NCBI GenBank assembly: GCA_002887195.1
Contig: PJAB01002157.1
Coordinates: 1-10,205 of the forward strand
Length of the DNA stretch: 10,205 nucleotides
Direction of reading: 5' to 3'
From: Chrysochromulina parva
Lineage: Eukaryota; Haptophyta; Prymnesiales; Chrysochromulinaceae
Shown here: one piece after another, positions 1-8,972 of the stretch
Numbering within the stretch: position 1 is the stretch's first letter
Layout: the number at the start of each line of letters is the position of its first letter
The notes under the pieces: generated by a model
What the model was told of the DNA's origin: nothing
What the model saw: the letters and a program-made list of their open reading frames with translations, nothing else
Database searches by the model: none
Position numbers and translations under genes: made by a program

Positions 1-367
1 CTAGATGGACCCCCTCCGTCATCTCCGCCTACTCCCGTCCTCCCCTGCTGGCTTCCGGAGCACATTCGATAGGCTTCCGTATGGTTGTCTGTTGTTTATG
101 TATAGACTTGACTTGACTTCATGTACATGTGTCCTAACCTGACTTCGCCGCACGCCGGCGCCCCCCTGTCTTTGCCCGGTGGGGAAGAGGGGGGGGGGGG
201 CGTTCCCGCTTGTTTCACGCGTGAATCACGACCGTTTCCGAACTTGAATCGAAAAGAACTTTGGCTTGACCCGCGTGGAGTCCTTGCTTGTTTGGCGAGG
301 CAGGCGCACCCAGGGGTGACGGCAGTTCGTCGCACGCGCCGCCGCTCCCGCGCCCCACACTCCAGGC
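1..367. other. Non-coding upstream region of the doublecortin-like gene
   Basis: I see no supported gene here; the short open frames are low in complexity and resemble nothing I know. The region should hold the promoter and 5' UTR of the gene starting at 368. Visible elements are a pyrimidine-rich start (about 10-55), three close copies of GACTT (104-119), a perfect 10-bp palindrome CATGTACATG (120-129), a run of 12 G (189-200) and a perfect 12-bp palindrome TTCACGCGTGAA (214-225). Palindromes of this length are expected a few times in 10 kb by chance, so no regulatory role is claimed. No TATA box stands at a convincing distance from the start codon. Confidence 0.6.
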
Positions 368-1351
368 ATGCCCCCGAACGAAGCCGTGCACTCGAACAAG
401 TTCTTCACCAGCTATGATGCAACGCCCGAGCTAGTGCCAACGGGCACCGACGCCAGCCTTTTCGACCGCTACGCCGGCTCGGGTTCAGCAGGCCGCTCAC
501 GCCGCGGACACTCGCCGACGCGCACGTCTCGCATGCGCGCCACGGGCTCCAAAATCACGTGCTACCTCAACACCGAGTGCGACAAAGGGCGTGCGACCGT
601 CATCCACCTGCCCGAGGAGTGCGACACGCTCGGTGAGGTCCTGCCCAAGATCCAGCATCACATGCAGCTGGACAAACGCATGCTGTACGCGGCCGAGCTC
701 TTCTTCCCGAGCGGCGAGAAGATCATCACGTACCCGCAGCTCATTGACGCCGCTGCGCTCGACACGGCCATCATCGTCGGCTGTGGCGAGCCCTTCGATC
801 CATCGACGATCCCGTTTGACATCCTAGAGTTCCACCTGCAGGGAGGAGGGCGGGAGGCGCCGAAGAAGGTGAAGAAGGAGCTCGCAATCAAGCGGCAGCA
901 GTTCGCAGCCGAGCGCGCCGAGACGGTCCGCTCCTCTGGCCACGGAGTCTTCCCGAACTCGGCGGCTGTCGTCACGGCACGCTCGATGACCGTCGAGAAC
1001 AACAGGCAGCAAGCGGCGCACATGCGCCACGAGTACATGGAGCAGCTCATGTACCGCGCGTCGCAGCAGCAGGAGCTCATCTCCCGCGTGCAGCAGAACA
1101 ACGCCATGCATAAGCTCGAGCGGAACGAGAGCAAGGCACGCCGGCAGACTTACGAAGTCGCACGCCTTGCCAAGATCGACGACGAGAAGAAGATTGCAAA
1201 GGAGATAGTGCGCTCGAAAAGGGAGGTGCTCCACAACCGCCTCCTGCGCAACCACGATAGGGTCAAGGCGGACTACGATGCCGAGCACGGCAAGAAGTCG
1301 TCGCAGAGGCGCTCGCTGGTCAACAAGTCGGGCCCGGAGGTTACGCTATGA
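368..1351 (+). CDS. Doublecortin-like (ubiquitin-fold) domain protein with C-terminal coiled coil
   Basis: A 327-residue single-exon protein. Residues 1-60 are Ser/Gly/Arg-rich and probably disordered. Residues 62-145 read like a doublecortin-type beta-grasp domain: strand ITCYLN, strand ATVIHLP, helix TLGEVLPKIQHHMQL, the turn LFFPSGEKI (compare the usual LYTLDGKKV pattern), a short helix YPQLIDAA and the closing strand AIIVGCGEPF. Residues 198-322 lack proline and are rich in Gln, Glu, Lys and Arg, so they should form a long helix or coiled coil; the C-terminus is basic. Doublecortin domains bind tubulin, and single-domain members occur in ciliary and cortical microtubule proteins, so a microtubule or axonemal role is inferred. 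A plain ubiquitin-like domain is the alternative. The ATG at 368 is chosen because it has G at -3 and the frame runs unbroken to TGA at 1349-1351. The next gene (LEO1) converges on it from the opposite strand. Confidence 0.72.
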   Translation: MPPNEAVHSNKFFTSYDATPELVPTGTDASLFDRYAGSGSAGRSRRGHSPTRTSRMRATGSKITCYLNTECDKGRATVIHLPEECDTLGEVLPKIQHHMQLDKRMLYAAELFFPSGEKIITYPQLIDAAALDTAIIVGCGEPFDPSTIPFDILEFHLQGGGREAPKKVKKELAIKRQQFAAERAETVRSSGHGVFPNSAAVVTARSMTVENNRQQAAHMRHEYMEQLMYRASQQQELISRVQQNNAMHKLERNESKARRQTYEVARLAKIDDEKKIAKEIVRSKREVLHNRLLRNHDRVKADYDAEHGKKSSQRRSLVNKSGPEVTL

Positions 1352-1679
1352 GCAAGTGGGCGTTTCTTGATGTCGACGCCGTGTGCGCATGTAGCGAGCG
1401 CGTCGCGCCATGAGCATGGACCTTCTGTTGCTGCTGAGAAGCAGATGTCGATTCGCCTGGGGCATGGTCTGTCGAGGTGGGCCCGCCGATGCCGCGTTGT
1501 GCAGTGAGCCCACGGTGTGAGACGCGTCCGTTGTGTGTGCGCCGCGGCGTCGCGCATCTTTCTCCGTGTCCGTGTCGCCGCGCCGGTGCGCGCCGGTCGC
1601 CGGTCCGCTCATTATGTCGGGACCGCGGACTTACGATCAGCGCCTTGGCCACGCGTGCAAGGCCTCGATTTGGGGTGGC

Positions 1680-1711
1680 CACTGGCCAGTGAGACCCGTT
1701 TCGTGAAACGG
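1680..1711. repeat. 12-bp palindrome followed by a 7-bp inverted repeat
   Basis: CACTGGCCAGTG (1680-1691) is a perfect palindrome. Four bases later CCGTTTC (1696-1702) and GAAACGG (1705-1711) form an inverted repeat that can fold as a 6-bp stem with a CGTG loop. A T6 run (1734-1739) and a T5 run (1747-1751), each preceded by GAAC, follow within 40 bases. The layout resembles a structured RNA end followed by T-rich termination signals, but nothing ties it to a known RNA. Confidence 0.5.
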
Positions 1712-1854
1712 AAGATTCTAGATTGTCACGAACTTTTTTCGGAACTTTTTGCGGGAAACGACACACGCCGCGATAGCGGCCATGGCCGGGCCACGCCGGG
1801 GCCGCGGCGGGCGGATCCCGGATCTTGGGCGCTTCTGGAGGTATCGGCTCGGGG

Positions 1855-1875
1855 CGGCGGACCAGCGGTCCGCCG
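1855..1875. repeat. Strong GC-rich hairpin, 9-bp stem and 3-nt loop
   Basis: CGGCGGACC (1855-1863) is the exact reverse complement of GGTCCGCCG (1867-1875), separated by AGC. It would form a very stable stem in RNA from either strand. It lies about 500 bp past the stop of the gene at 368-1351 and about 460 bp past the LEO1 stop, so it could sit in a 3' UTR or in the space between transcripts. Function unknown. Confidence 0.6.
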
Positions 1876-2331
1876 TGTAGACTGTAGTGGCTCTTGCTGC
1901 TGCTCCCTCCCCCCTCCCCCGGCTAATGTCGTCGCGGAGCCTCCCGCCAGCGGCCCAGCGCCCCCCAAACCGGATAGGAACCGAATCGCCTCGGGGCGGT
2001 GATTGGTGGGGAGAAGGCGCGACGTGCGAGGGCGGCGGGAGAGAGTCAATTGCATGTCCCCAACAGTGCGGGGCCGGCAGCGCGGGGGCACTCAGTGGCG
2101 CTGTGTGAGTTCGACACTCTGCACCCCCGCGCCTCGGCAGCGGCATCCGGCAACGCGCAGTCCGCAGCCATGCGACGGCAGTCGTCTGCATGTCGACACT
2201 ATGGCCGGGGAAGCGCACATGGCACTGAAGGGCACACGACAGCTCATGGGCAGCATGGCTCAGACCGTTACAGAGGCACCGCCCAGCGGCCAACCGTGTT
2301 GAGCCGCGGACGAGCTTTCTCCCAAGAGCGC

Positions 2332-3651
2332 TCACTCGTCGCTGTCCTCGTCGGCCAGACGCGCCTTTTTTCGCTTTTTACTCGCCTTGCCCTTTTTGGT
2401 CTTGGCGAGGCGCTCGTCATCGCTGGACTCGGCATCCTCTTCGTCCTCGTCTTCGTCGCCCACAATGAAGCCATCCATCTCGGCGGGATCGCCCTCGTCC
2501 TCCTCCTCGTCGTCATCCTCGTCCTCGTCGTCCTCGTCCTCGTCGTCCTCGTCGTCGTTGCGCCGCCGGCTGCCACCGCCCGACCGCCGTCGTGACGACC
2601 CGCCGCTGCTGCGGGCGCCGCTCGGGCCGCCGCGCTTGCGGTTTTTGAACTGCGCTTTGAGAGCACCGAGATTGCCGTCGAGGTCATCATCGTCGGCAGC
2701 ATCAAGAAAGTCGGCGGTAAGCGGCGCCGCGTCGGCGTAGTCGTCGGCCCGCGCCCGATGCGACGCCTGTCGTGCCATCAGCCGCTTCTTGTCGTCATAG
2801 TCGCGTTGGCGGGCCTCATGCTTGGCGGCGGGATCCTCCGTAGTGGAGTGAAATTGCATCTTCTGACCCTTGGTGTGCACACGCGCGATCTTGTGCGTGA
2901 GCGCCTGGTGTGCCTTTGAGTCGCGCGAGGCCGGCGCGAGCGTCAGCTTGTGCTTGAGCACGCCGTGGCACTCGAGGTGCGACCCCTGGTGACGCGTAAA
3001 CAGGTGCGTCGTGCCCTCCGGGATGGGCACCTGCTGTGCAACTAGCACCTCGCTGCCCACGTGCAACGTCATCGATCCGTCCGACCACGTGACAACGCGC
3101 GCGTTGCTCTGCCGCTCGCCCGTCTCGCGCGTCTCGCGCCAGCGGATGACGTTCTCAACGCGCGTTTTGCCACCGTCCTCTTCCTCCTCGACCTGCTCCT
3201 CCTCCTCGAAGGTCTCCGGGTCAAAGGGCCGCGACTGTATCCCGAGGAGATTCGTGTTCGGCAGGCGAACGAGGAAAAGCTGCGCCATGGTACGCAAACC
3301 ACAGACGACGCAACAGTGAGTTCGGCTGCACTTTACTAAGTGGGCGGTGTCTCTGTAGTTGGCTAGGGTTGGGGCGTGGCAGCGCGCGCTCACCTTCGAA
3401 TCGGCTGACGGCCGCGGCATGGACGGGATAGCAAACGTAACCGGCGCGGCCGAATTCGGCAAAGGCCCAACCGCTGGTGCCTCTTCACCGTCGTCGTCGT
3501 CGTCGCTCCCAAAGAGGTCGCTGGCTGCGTCCGCATCGTCGCCACCTGCATCGCCGGTCGCTTCCCCGGCAGGCGCTGCCGGCTGGCGCTCCTCACCTTC
3601 GTCCTCGCTGTCCGAGCCGAAGAGCTCCGCCATGGAAGCCTGCGCCGCCAT
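2332..3651 (-). CDS. RNA polymerase-associated protein LEO1 (Paf1 complex subunit)
   Basis: LEO1 is a Paf1 complex subunit that travels with RNA polymerase II in the nucleus and supports elongation and co-transcriptional histone modification. The frame is open throughout, but a 114-nt intron (3280-3393) probably interrupts it, giving exons 3394-3651 (86 codons) and 2332-3279 and a 401-residue protein. Spliced numbering: residues 1-80 are acidic with two SD/ELFGSD-type motifs, typical of LEO1 N-termini. Residues 87-250 carry the LEO1 core: LFLVRLPN, then RPFDPETF, VENVIRWR and SNARVVTWSDGSMTLHVGSE, then HLFTRHQG and a basic helical end. Residues 298-326 are Arg/Ser/Gly-rich, 327-376 strongly acidic with MDGFIVGDED, and the end is a Lys-rich stretch closing in DEDSDE. 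The ATG at 3651 has G at -3 and +4 and follows an in-frame TAG with no ATG between; the Met at 3633 has a weaker context. Length is shorter than human LEO1, as in many protists. The 5' end faces the Sfi1-like gene. Confidence 0.93.
   Translation of the reverse strand: MAAQASMAELFGSDSEDEGEERQPAAPAGEATGDAGGDDADAASDLFGSDDDDDGEEAPAVGPLPNSAAPVTFAIPSMPRPSADSKVSARCHAPTLANYRDTAHLVKCSRTHCCVVCGLRTMAQLFLVRLPNTNLLGIQSRPFDPETFEEEEQVEEEEDGGKTRVENVIRWRETRETGERQSNARVVTWSDGSMTLHVGSEVLVAQQVPIPEGTTHLFTRHQGSHLECHGVLKHKLTLAPASRDSKAHQALTHKIARVHTKGQKMQFHSTTEDPAAKHEARQRDYDDKKRLMARQASHRARADDYADAAPLTADFLDAADDDDLDGNLGALKAQFKNRKRGGPSGARSSGGSSRRRSGGGSRRRNDDEDDEDEDDEDEDDDEEEDEGDPAEMDGFIVGDEDEDEEDAESSDDERLAKTKKGKASKKRKKARLADEDSDE
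2494..2556 (-). repeat. GAC/GAG triplet tract coding for a poly-acidic run in LEO1
   Basis: Twenty-one consecutive Asp/Glu codons, almost all GAC or GAG, code for residues 328-348 of LEO1. On the plus strand it reads as a TCG/TCC triplet tract that creates a spurious poly-Ser frame. Acidic runs are normal in LEO1. The tract is prone to length change by slippage. Confidence 0.8.
3280..3393 (-). other. Probable phase-0 intron in LEO1
   Basis: On the minus strand AAG|GTGAGC (donor at 3393) lies after the conserved acidic N-terminus, and GCGCAG (acceptor ending at 3280) directly precedes the first conserved residues of the LEO1 core. A CTCAC branch-site-like motif (about 3318-3314) is followed by T/G-rich sequence with no AG before this acceptor. 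The length, 114 nt, is a multiple of three and has no in-frame stop, so retention would insert 38 residues (Cys/His/Arg-rich, unlike the rest of LEO1). A nearer acceptor ending at 3331 would also keep the frame, but it would leave unconserved residues in the protein. Confidence 0.75.
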
Positions 3652-3810
3652 GTCGGAGGTCTCGTGCGCCTCGCGCGTCGCGTCCCACTCGATGCAGCTG
3701 TGAAAACTGATGGGAGCAACAGGAACACCACCCCAGCGCTTCTTGTGTGTCCTCAGCTAATTACAGGACATGTATCGGGACGCAAACTAGAGCACGCGAC
3801 TACCCGCCGC
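3652..3810. promoter_or_regulatory. Divergent promoter between LEO1 and the Sfi1-like gene
   Basis: Only 159 bp separate the two start codons, which face away from each other, so both 5' UTRs and core promoters must lie here or overlap the opposite gene. The middle is locally AT-richer (CTAATTACAGG at about 3757-3767) than the surrounding GC-rich DNA. No classical TATA box or other core element can be assigned. The forward frame is open here but has no ATG, only GTG at 3664. Confidence 0.6.
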
Positions 3811-6800
3811 ATGCCGCCGCCAAGCCCTGACAGCTTCGCAGGCGTCGCATCCCATGTGCTCAACAGTGGATTGCCGCTCGAGGACGACATGGTCTCTCTC
3901 ATCCGCGACCTGCGGTCGGCGAGGCACGCACGCTCTTCACGGGGGGCGTCGCCTTCCCCCTCGCCTGCCCCAGGGCAGCGAATGAGCGCGCAGTTGGGTC
4001 GAGCACGACCAGCAGTGGCGCCCTCGCCCTCGTTGCTTCCGTCGCCATCGCCGCCGCTGCCACCGCCGCCTCCATCAGTGGCTGCACCCGCCACTGCTGC
4101 TACGGCCTGCTCCACGGCCGCCCGGCGGGAGGTAATGCAGGTGAGCGCCGCGGCGCGATGGATGCAATCGTCTGGCTTGGAGGCGCAGCGTCTGACGCCC
4201 GTCCCCGTCGTCCAGCCTTACGATTTGACGACCCCTGCCGCCACCGCCTTGCGCGCCACTGCGCCGACGAGCTCCAATTGCGTAGCCGCGACTCCTGCTC
4301 GTGCAGTCGCAGCCCTCCCAGCCACTCTCTCCTACGCCGCCAGCGCCACCGCCGTCGCGGCGACTCCGGTGCCCCCGGAGGCGGGCAGGCGCGCCGCTTC
4401 CCCCTCCTTGGCGGCGCGTCATTTCCCGAACGGCCTGGCATACTCCGCAACAAGCGGCTTCGGCGTCGTCGGCGGTGGCAGCGCAGGTGGGCCAGCCGGC
4501 CCGGGCGGGCCTGGCGGAGCGGGCGAGCTCGTCGAGGAGCTCGGCGGCATCCCTCTCGGCGGCATCCCTCTGGGTCGACCGCCGAGCCGCGCCGCACGCG
4601 ACAGCCGGCGCAGTGGCACGCCGCCACCGCGCTCGCCACCCCGCGGCACCTCGCCGGGAAACTCCTCCGCGCCTTCACCGCCGATGCTCGCCGCCGCGGG
4701 CGCACTGGGCAGCGCGGCGGCCGTGCCGCCACCGCCGGCGCGCTTCACGGCACTCTCGGCCGCCCCGCGCGCACTGCCATCGCCCGACCCGCTTCGCTTT
4801 AGCAGCCGCCTTGGGGCAGGCTTCGGCGGCGGCGTCGGTGACGGCCTCGAGGCCTCAGCGGCGGCCATCCTCGACGCGGCTCTCGCCTCCGCGCACAACA
4901 GCAACGGCGGCAGAAGCTCCGCGCTCGTCACCAAGGCCGGTGCAGTTTGGGAGGTGCCGCCCGCGCTGGCCGACGCCGGCATCGCGGCCATCTCCGACGA
5001 CTTCCAGTCTCTGATGCAGCCGCACCAGCAGCGGGTGGCGATGCGGCGCTGGCAGCAGCGCGCCGAGCAGCGTCTGGCCGACCTGGAACTCCGCAAGGCT
5101 GCGCGCGCGCTCGGCTCTCGGCTGGTGCGCGCGCGCACGCTTCGCCGCTGGTCGGCGCTCCGGCTGGCCAAGCAGCAGACGGAGATTCGCGAGCTGCACC
5201 AAGTGGCCGAATGGCATCTTCACACGCTGCTGGGCGCGGGCGCCATGCCGGGCGCCATGCCGGGCGGCAGGCGCGACCCGGTGACGGCGACCAAGCGGCT
5301 CGTCAACCGGTGGGCGCACTCGCTGCTCACCAAGGCCATCACCGCGTGGCGCGAGTGGACGAAGGAGGAGCGCATCGACTACATCTCGCCCGAGCTGCTC
5401 GAGAGGGCGGGCGCCTTCCACACGCGAATGGCGTTCCGGCACGCGTGGCTCTTGTGGGACGCGTCCTATGCGACGCACCTGGCGCAGCTCCGTGTGGGGA
5501 CGCGCTGGCGCTCCTCGCACACGGCAGCCGCGTGGGTGGTTTGGCGCGAGTGGGTAGTGTATCGGCGCGCGGTCGAGGGTCTCTTCCACGATGGCCGCAT
5601 GCTGCCCGGCGCCGACCTCCTCAAGCGCTGGAGGCGCAAGCGCGGCGAGATGAGCCATCGGCGGCGCGCGGCGGAGCACACGTGGGCGCGCACGCGTGCC
5701 CGGTGGCTCCGCGTTGGAATGCAGTCCATCAAGGACGCGTACATTGAGAACGCGGGAACGGGTGCGATCTCGCGCGCCGCCCTCTCCTTCCAGCAAAAGG
5801 GGCCGCGGATGCGTGCCACCTTTCATACATGGAAGGAGCGCACACGCCATGCGATCGGATTCCTCGCGCCCATGCGCGCCGCCGTCGGCCGTTGGCACCG
5901 CCAGGTGCTCGCCTTTAGCTTCGACCGGCTCGCTGCCCTGGCGTCCAACAGCCAGGTCATGCGCCGCACGCTCGGCGCGCTGGGCAACCGCCGCCTCTTC
6001 GGTGCCTTTAGCGCGTGGGTTGAGCTGTGGAGATCGGCGTGCGAAGATGGCGCCAAGATGCGCTCGGCGATCGGCCGGATGGCGCACACGGGAACTGCGT
6101 ACGCCTTCTTCGCCCTCAAGGGCAACTGCGAGCGCTGCCGGCGCAACAAGCGGCTGAAGCGCACGGCGAACGAGGCCGCGGCCCCCGCGAAGCGCATGCG
6201 GCGCGTGCTCGACCTGTGGACGGGTCGGGGCCGCCTGCGCCGCGGCGGGCTGCGGGTCGCGCAGATCTTTGCCAACGGCCAGATCTCGCGCGCGTGGCGG
6301 CAGTGGCGTGGCTTCGCTTCGCAGCGCGCGGCCGCGCAGGCAACGGCCTTGCGCTTCCTCAACCGCGAACTCTTCACGAGCTTCGAGACATGGCGCTCGA
6401 CCCTTGCCGCGCTCGCGGAGGGGCTCGCGGCTCTGCGCGTGTGCGTGACGGCGATGATGCGGCGCAAGCTGGTGCGTGGCTGGCGCGCGTGGCTCGAGAC
6501 GGCGGTAGAGGGGCGCGAGGCGCAGGCCATATCGCGCAAGGTGGCGGGCAAGTTTAAGAACCGGGCGGCGAGCGCGGCCTGGGAATCATGGCGGGAGTGT
6601 GTGCGCGAGCGACTCGCGCGGCGCGGCGCGGCCGCCTCCCTGGTCAACGTGGCGGCCAAGTGGGCGCTGCTCCAGTGGCACGGGACCGTCTCCGAGCATC
6701 TCGAGCAGCTCGTGACGATGCGTGGCGCGATCGAACGCATCCGGAAGCAGGGCAAGTCGCGAGGCTTCGAGCGCTGGCGTGAGCACACGGACGAGGCTCT

Positions 6801-8924
6801 AGAGAAGGCGACGGCCGTGCATGCCTTTGCCTGCAAGGCCGCGCAACTCTTCCGGCACGCGAAGCTGGCCGCTGCGCTGCGCACATGGCAGAGCGCCGCA
6901 CGCGAGGCGAGCGTCGCGTTTGGGATGCTCAACACCGCGGCGGAGTCGCTACAGCCGTTGCGCGCGCCGCTCACGCAATGGAAGGAGACGTACCTCGAGC
7001 AGGTTCGATTCCGCAGTGGGGCACTCAAAGCCTTCGGCAAGTGGGCAGGAGGGCTACGCGGCCGCTGGGTCGAGTGGATGGCCTTCCGTGAGGCCGTCAA
7101 GATGGAGAAGATGCGCATGCAAACGTGCGGGCGCCTTTGGCGCAATAAGGAGGTTGCGGCACTCACCCACGCCTTCGAGACGCTAAGCACCTATGCGACG
7201 GATATGGCGAAGCTGCAGCGCGCGGTGCACCTGCTCAAGGGCAGCAAACTGCTCAAGTGCTTCCGCATCTGGCGCGTGGACACGAAGCGCGTCAGGGCGG
7301 GCAACATGCTCAAGAACTCGGCCGTGCACTCGCGCCTCGGGCGTGGCTTCGTCACCCTGTATAAGGCGTACAAGGCGTCGCTCGTGCGCTACCAGCAGGG
7401 GCGCTGGCTCACGGCGAAGGCGCACGTGCTCAAGGCCAAGATGTTCGAGGCCCTCGGGGCATGGAAGCACCTGCTCGTCGAGCGCGCAGCCGCCGCCGAG
7501 CAACGCGAGGTGGCCGAGGCGGCGCACGTGCTGGGCGCGCTGCGCTGCCTGAGCCGTCGCGCGGCAAACCGGCTGAACGGCGAGGTGAGGGCGACGCGGG
7601 CGGACGGCCTCTGGAGGCTGATGGCGCTGCGCCGGCCGCTCGCTCGCATGCTCGCCTTGGGGGCTCCGGGCGGCGAGTGGCAGCTGCGTACCGTCGCGTA
7701 CGCGGCGGCCGTGCAGAATACGTCGCGCAAGGCGTATGCCACGTGGCAGCTGCACAACTACCGCGTGCTGTGCGTGCGCACCGCCAAGCACCACCTCGCC
7801 TGCGTCACCCTTCGCAAGCACCTTCGCGCGCTCGGCGTCGTGGCGGCAGAGGCGGCGCGCAAGCGCACGGCGCACCGCCGGATGGTGCAGCAGCGAGTGG
7901 AGCGTCGGCTTCTCTCGATGATCTTCGGCGCGTGGCGACGTGGCGCCCGGCTCAAGATCCTCTCCTTCCCGTCGCACCTCCTTCACGTCGCACAGGCATG
8001 GGGCGCCGGGCCCGAGCACTGGCGGCTCATCGAGCTGCGCGAGGCGGAGAGGCGCTCGGCGCACTCGATGGCGCACCACGCCGCCGCGATGGAGCAGGCG
8101 CGACTGGACGCGCAGCGCCTCCGCCTCGAGCTCGTGCGCCATAACGTCGAGGACGAGCTCCACCGGCTTCATCCGGGCGGCTGGGCGCCGGGCGGGCGGA
8201 CGATGGGGGCGCCGCTGCCGCCTCACACTGCTGCCCAGGCGGCCGCCGCCCACGCTGCCGCTGCCTACGCTGGCGCTGCGCCGCCGCCCGCTGCGGGGAG
8301 CTACCACCCGCCTGCCGCCGCCATCGGGCTCGGCAGCGGCGCGTTCGGTGCCAGCAGCCTCTACGGCGGCGGCGGCGGGCTCGGCAGCCTCAACAGCAGC
8401 GCCTACGGCCGCGGCATGAGCGCCTACAGTGGCGGGGGCGCCTTTGGCGTTGGCGGCCCTCTCGGCGGCATCGCGTCGGGAGCGGGCGGTGCAGATAGTG
8501 GGCGTTTGGTTGCCGCCCTCGGCCGCGCCTTTCCAGATGGTGCCACCCTCGTCGCGGCGCAGAACTCCTCCCTCCCTCCTTCCCTCGCGGCGATGCAAAG
8601 CCAACACGCGCGCGCGCTAGCGAGCGCGAGTGCCGGCGGTTGGGCTGAAGGGCTCTCAGCGGCTCTCGAGGGCGGCCAAAGGGCGCACCTCCTCTCCCAG
8701 CCAGCCGCGACCCGCGGCGCTCCTCAAGGGGTCGCCGGAGGAGCGCGCGGCGCGCGAGGCGCGGGTAGCGCGGGCAGCGCGACGGCGGCGGCGGCGGCGG
8801 AGGCGGCCGCATTGCTGCAGCTGCGTGCGGAGCTCACGCCACCGGCACTGACCGCAGCCAGGGCCAGGCCGCCGCAGCCGTCCGACGCCGCGGTCATGTA
8901 CCGCACCCTCGCCGAATACGGCTT

Positions 8925-8972
<48 letters not shown>

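Larger units (their letters stand above)
1352..2331. other. Gene-free spacer between convergent genes
   Basis: This 980-bp stretch lies between the 3' ends of the doublecortin-like gene and LEO1, so it should hold both 3' UTRs and polyadenylation sites. Open frames on both strands are Arg/Ala/Pro-rich with no recognisable domain and look like chance GC-rich frames. It contains a palindrome plus hairpin with following T runs (1680-1745) and a 9-bp-stem hairpin (1855-1875). I looked for tRNA box A/B pairs and for U1, U2, U4, U5 and U6 core motifs on both strands and found none. A non-coding RNA unknown to me remains possible. Confidence 0.6.

Noticed and set aside
2268..2272. TGTAA on the minus strand about 60 nt after the LEO1 stop, a chlorophyte-type polyadenylation signal
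   Set aside because: A 5-base motif is expected by chance, and I saw none after the other two genes, so it does not support a green-algal origin.
1517..2595. Overlapping plus-strand frames in the convergent spacer
   Set aside because: Low-complexity, no homology that I recognise; one of them runs into antisense LEO1 and reads its acidic tract as hydrophobic repeats. Treated as chance.
2387..2740. Poly-Ser plus-strand frame
   Set aside because: It is the reverse reading of the Asp/Glu codon tract of LEO1.
3664..3810. N-terminal extension of the Sfi1-like protein by 49 residues
   Set aside because: The frame is open but the only start is GTG at 3664, just 12 bp from the LEO1 start codon. The first ATG is at 3811, and the extra residues show no domain.
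4855..6087. Minus-strand 410-codon frame
   Set aside because: It is an antisense shadow of the Sfi1-like gene with a biased Arg/Pro/Ala composition and no domain.
7001..7012. tRNA box B-like GGTTCGATTCC
   Set aside because: It lies inside the Sfi1-like coding frame, and the flanking bases do not form a T-stem or acceptor stem.
5823..8607. Long minus-strand frames of 455 and 474 codons opposite the Sfi1-like gene
   Set aside because: They are Arg/Ala/His-rich shadows produced by GC-rich codons of the real gene. They have no recognisable motifs and overlap a frame with clear repeat structure.
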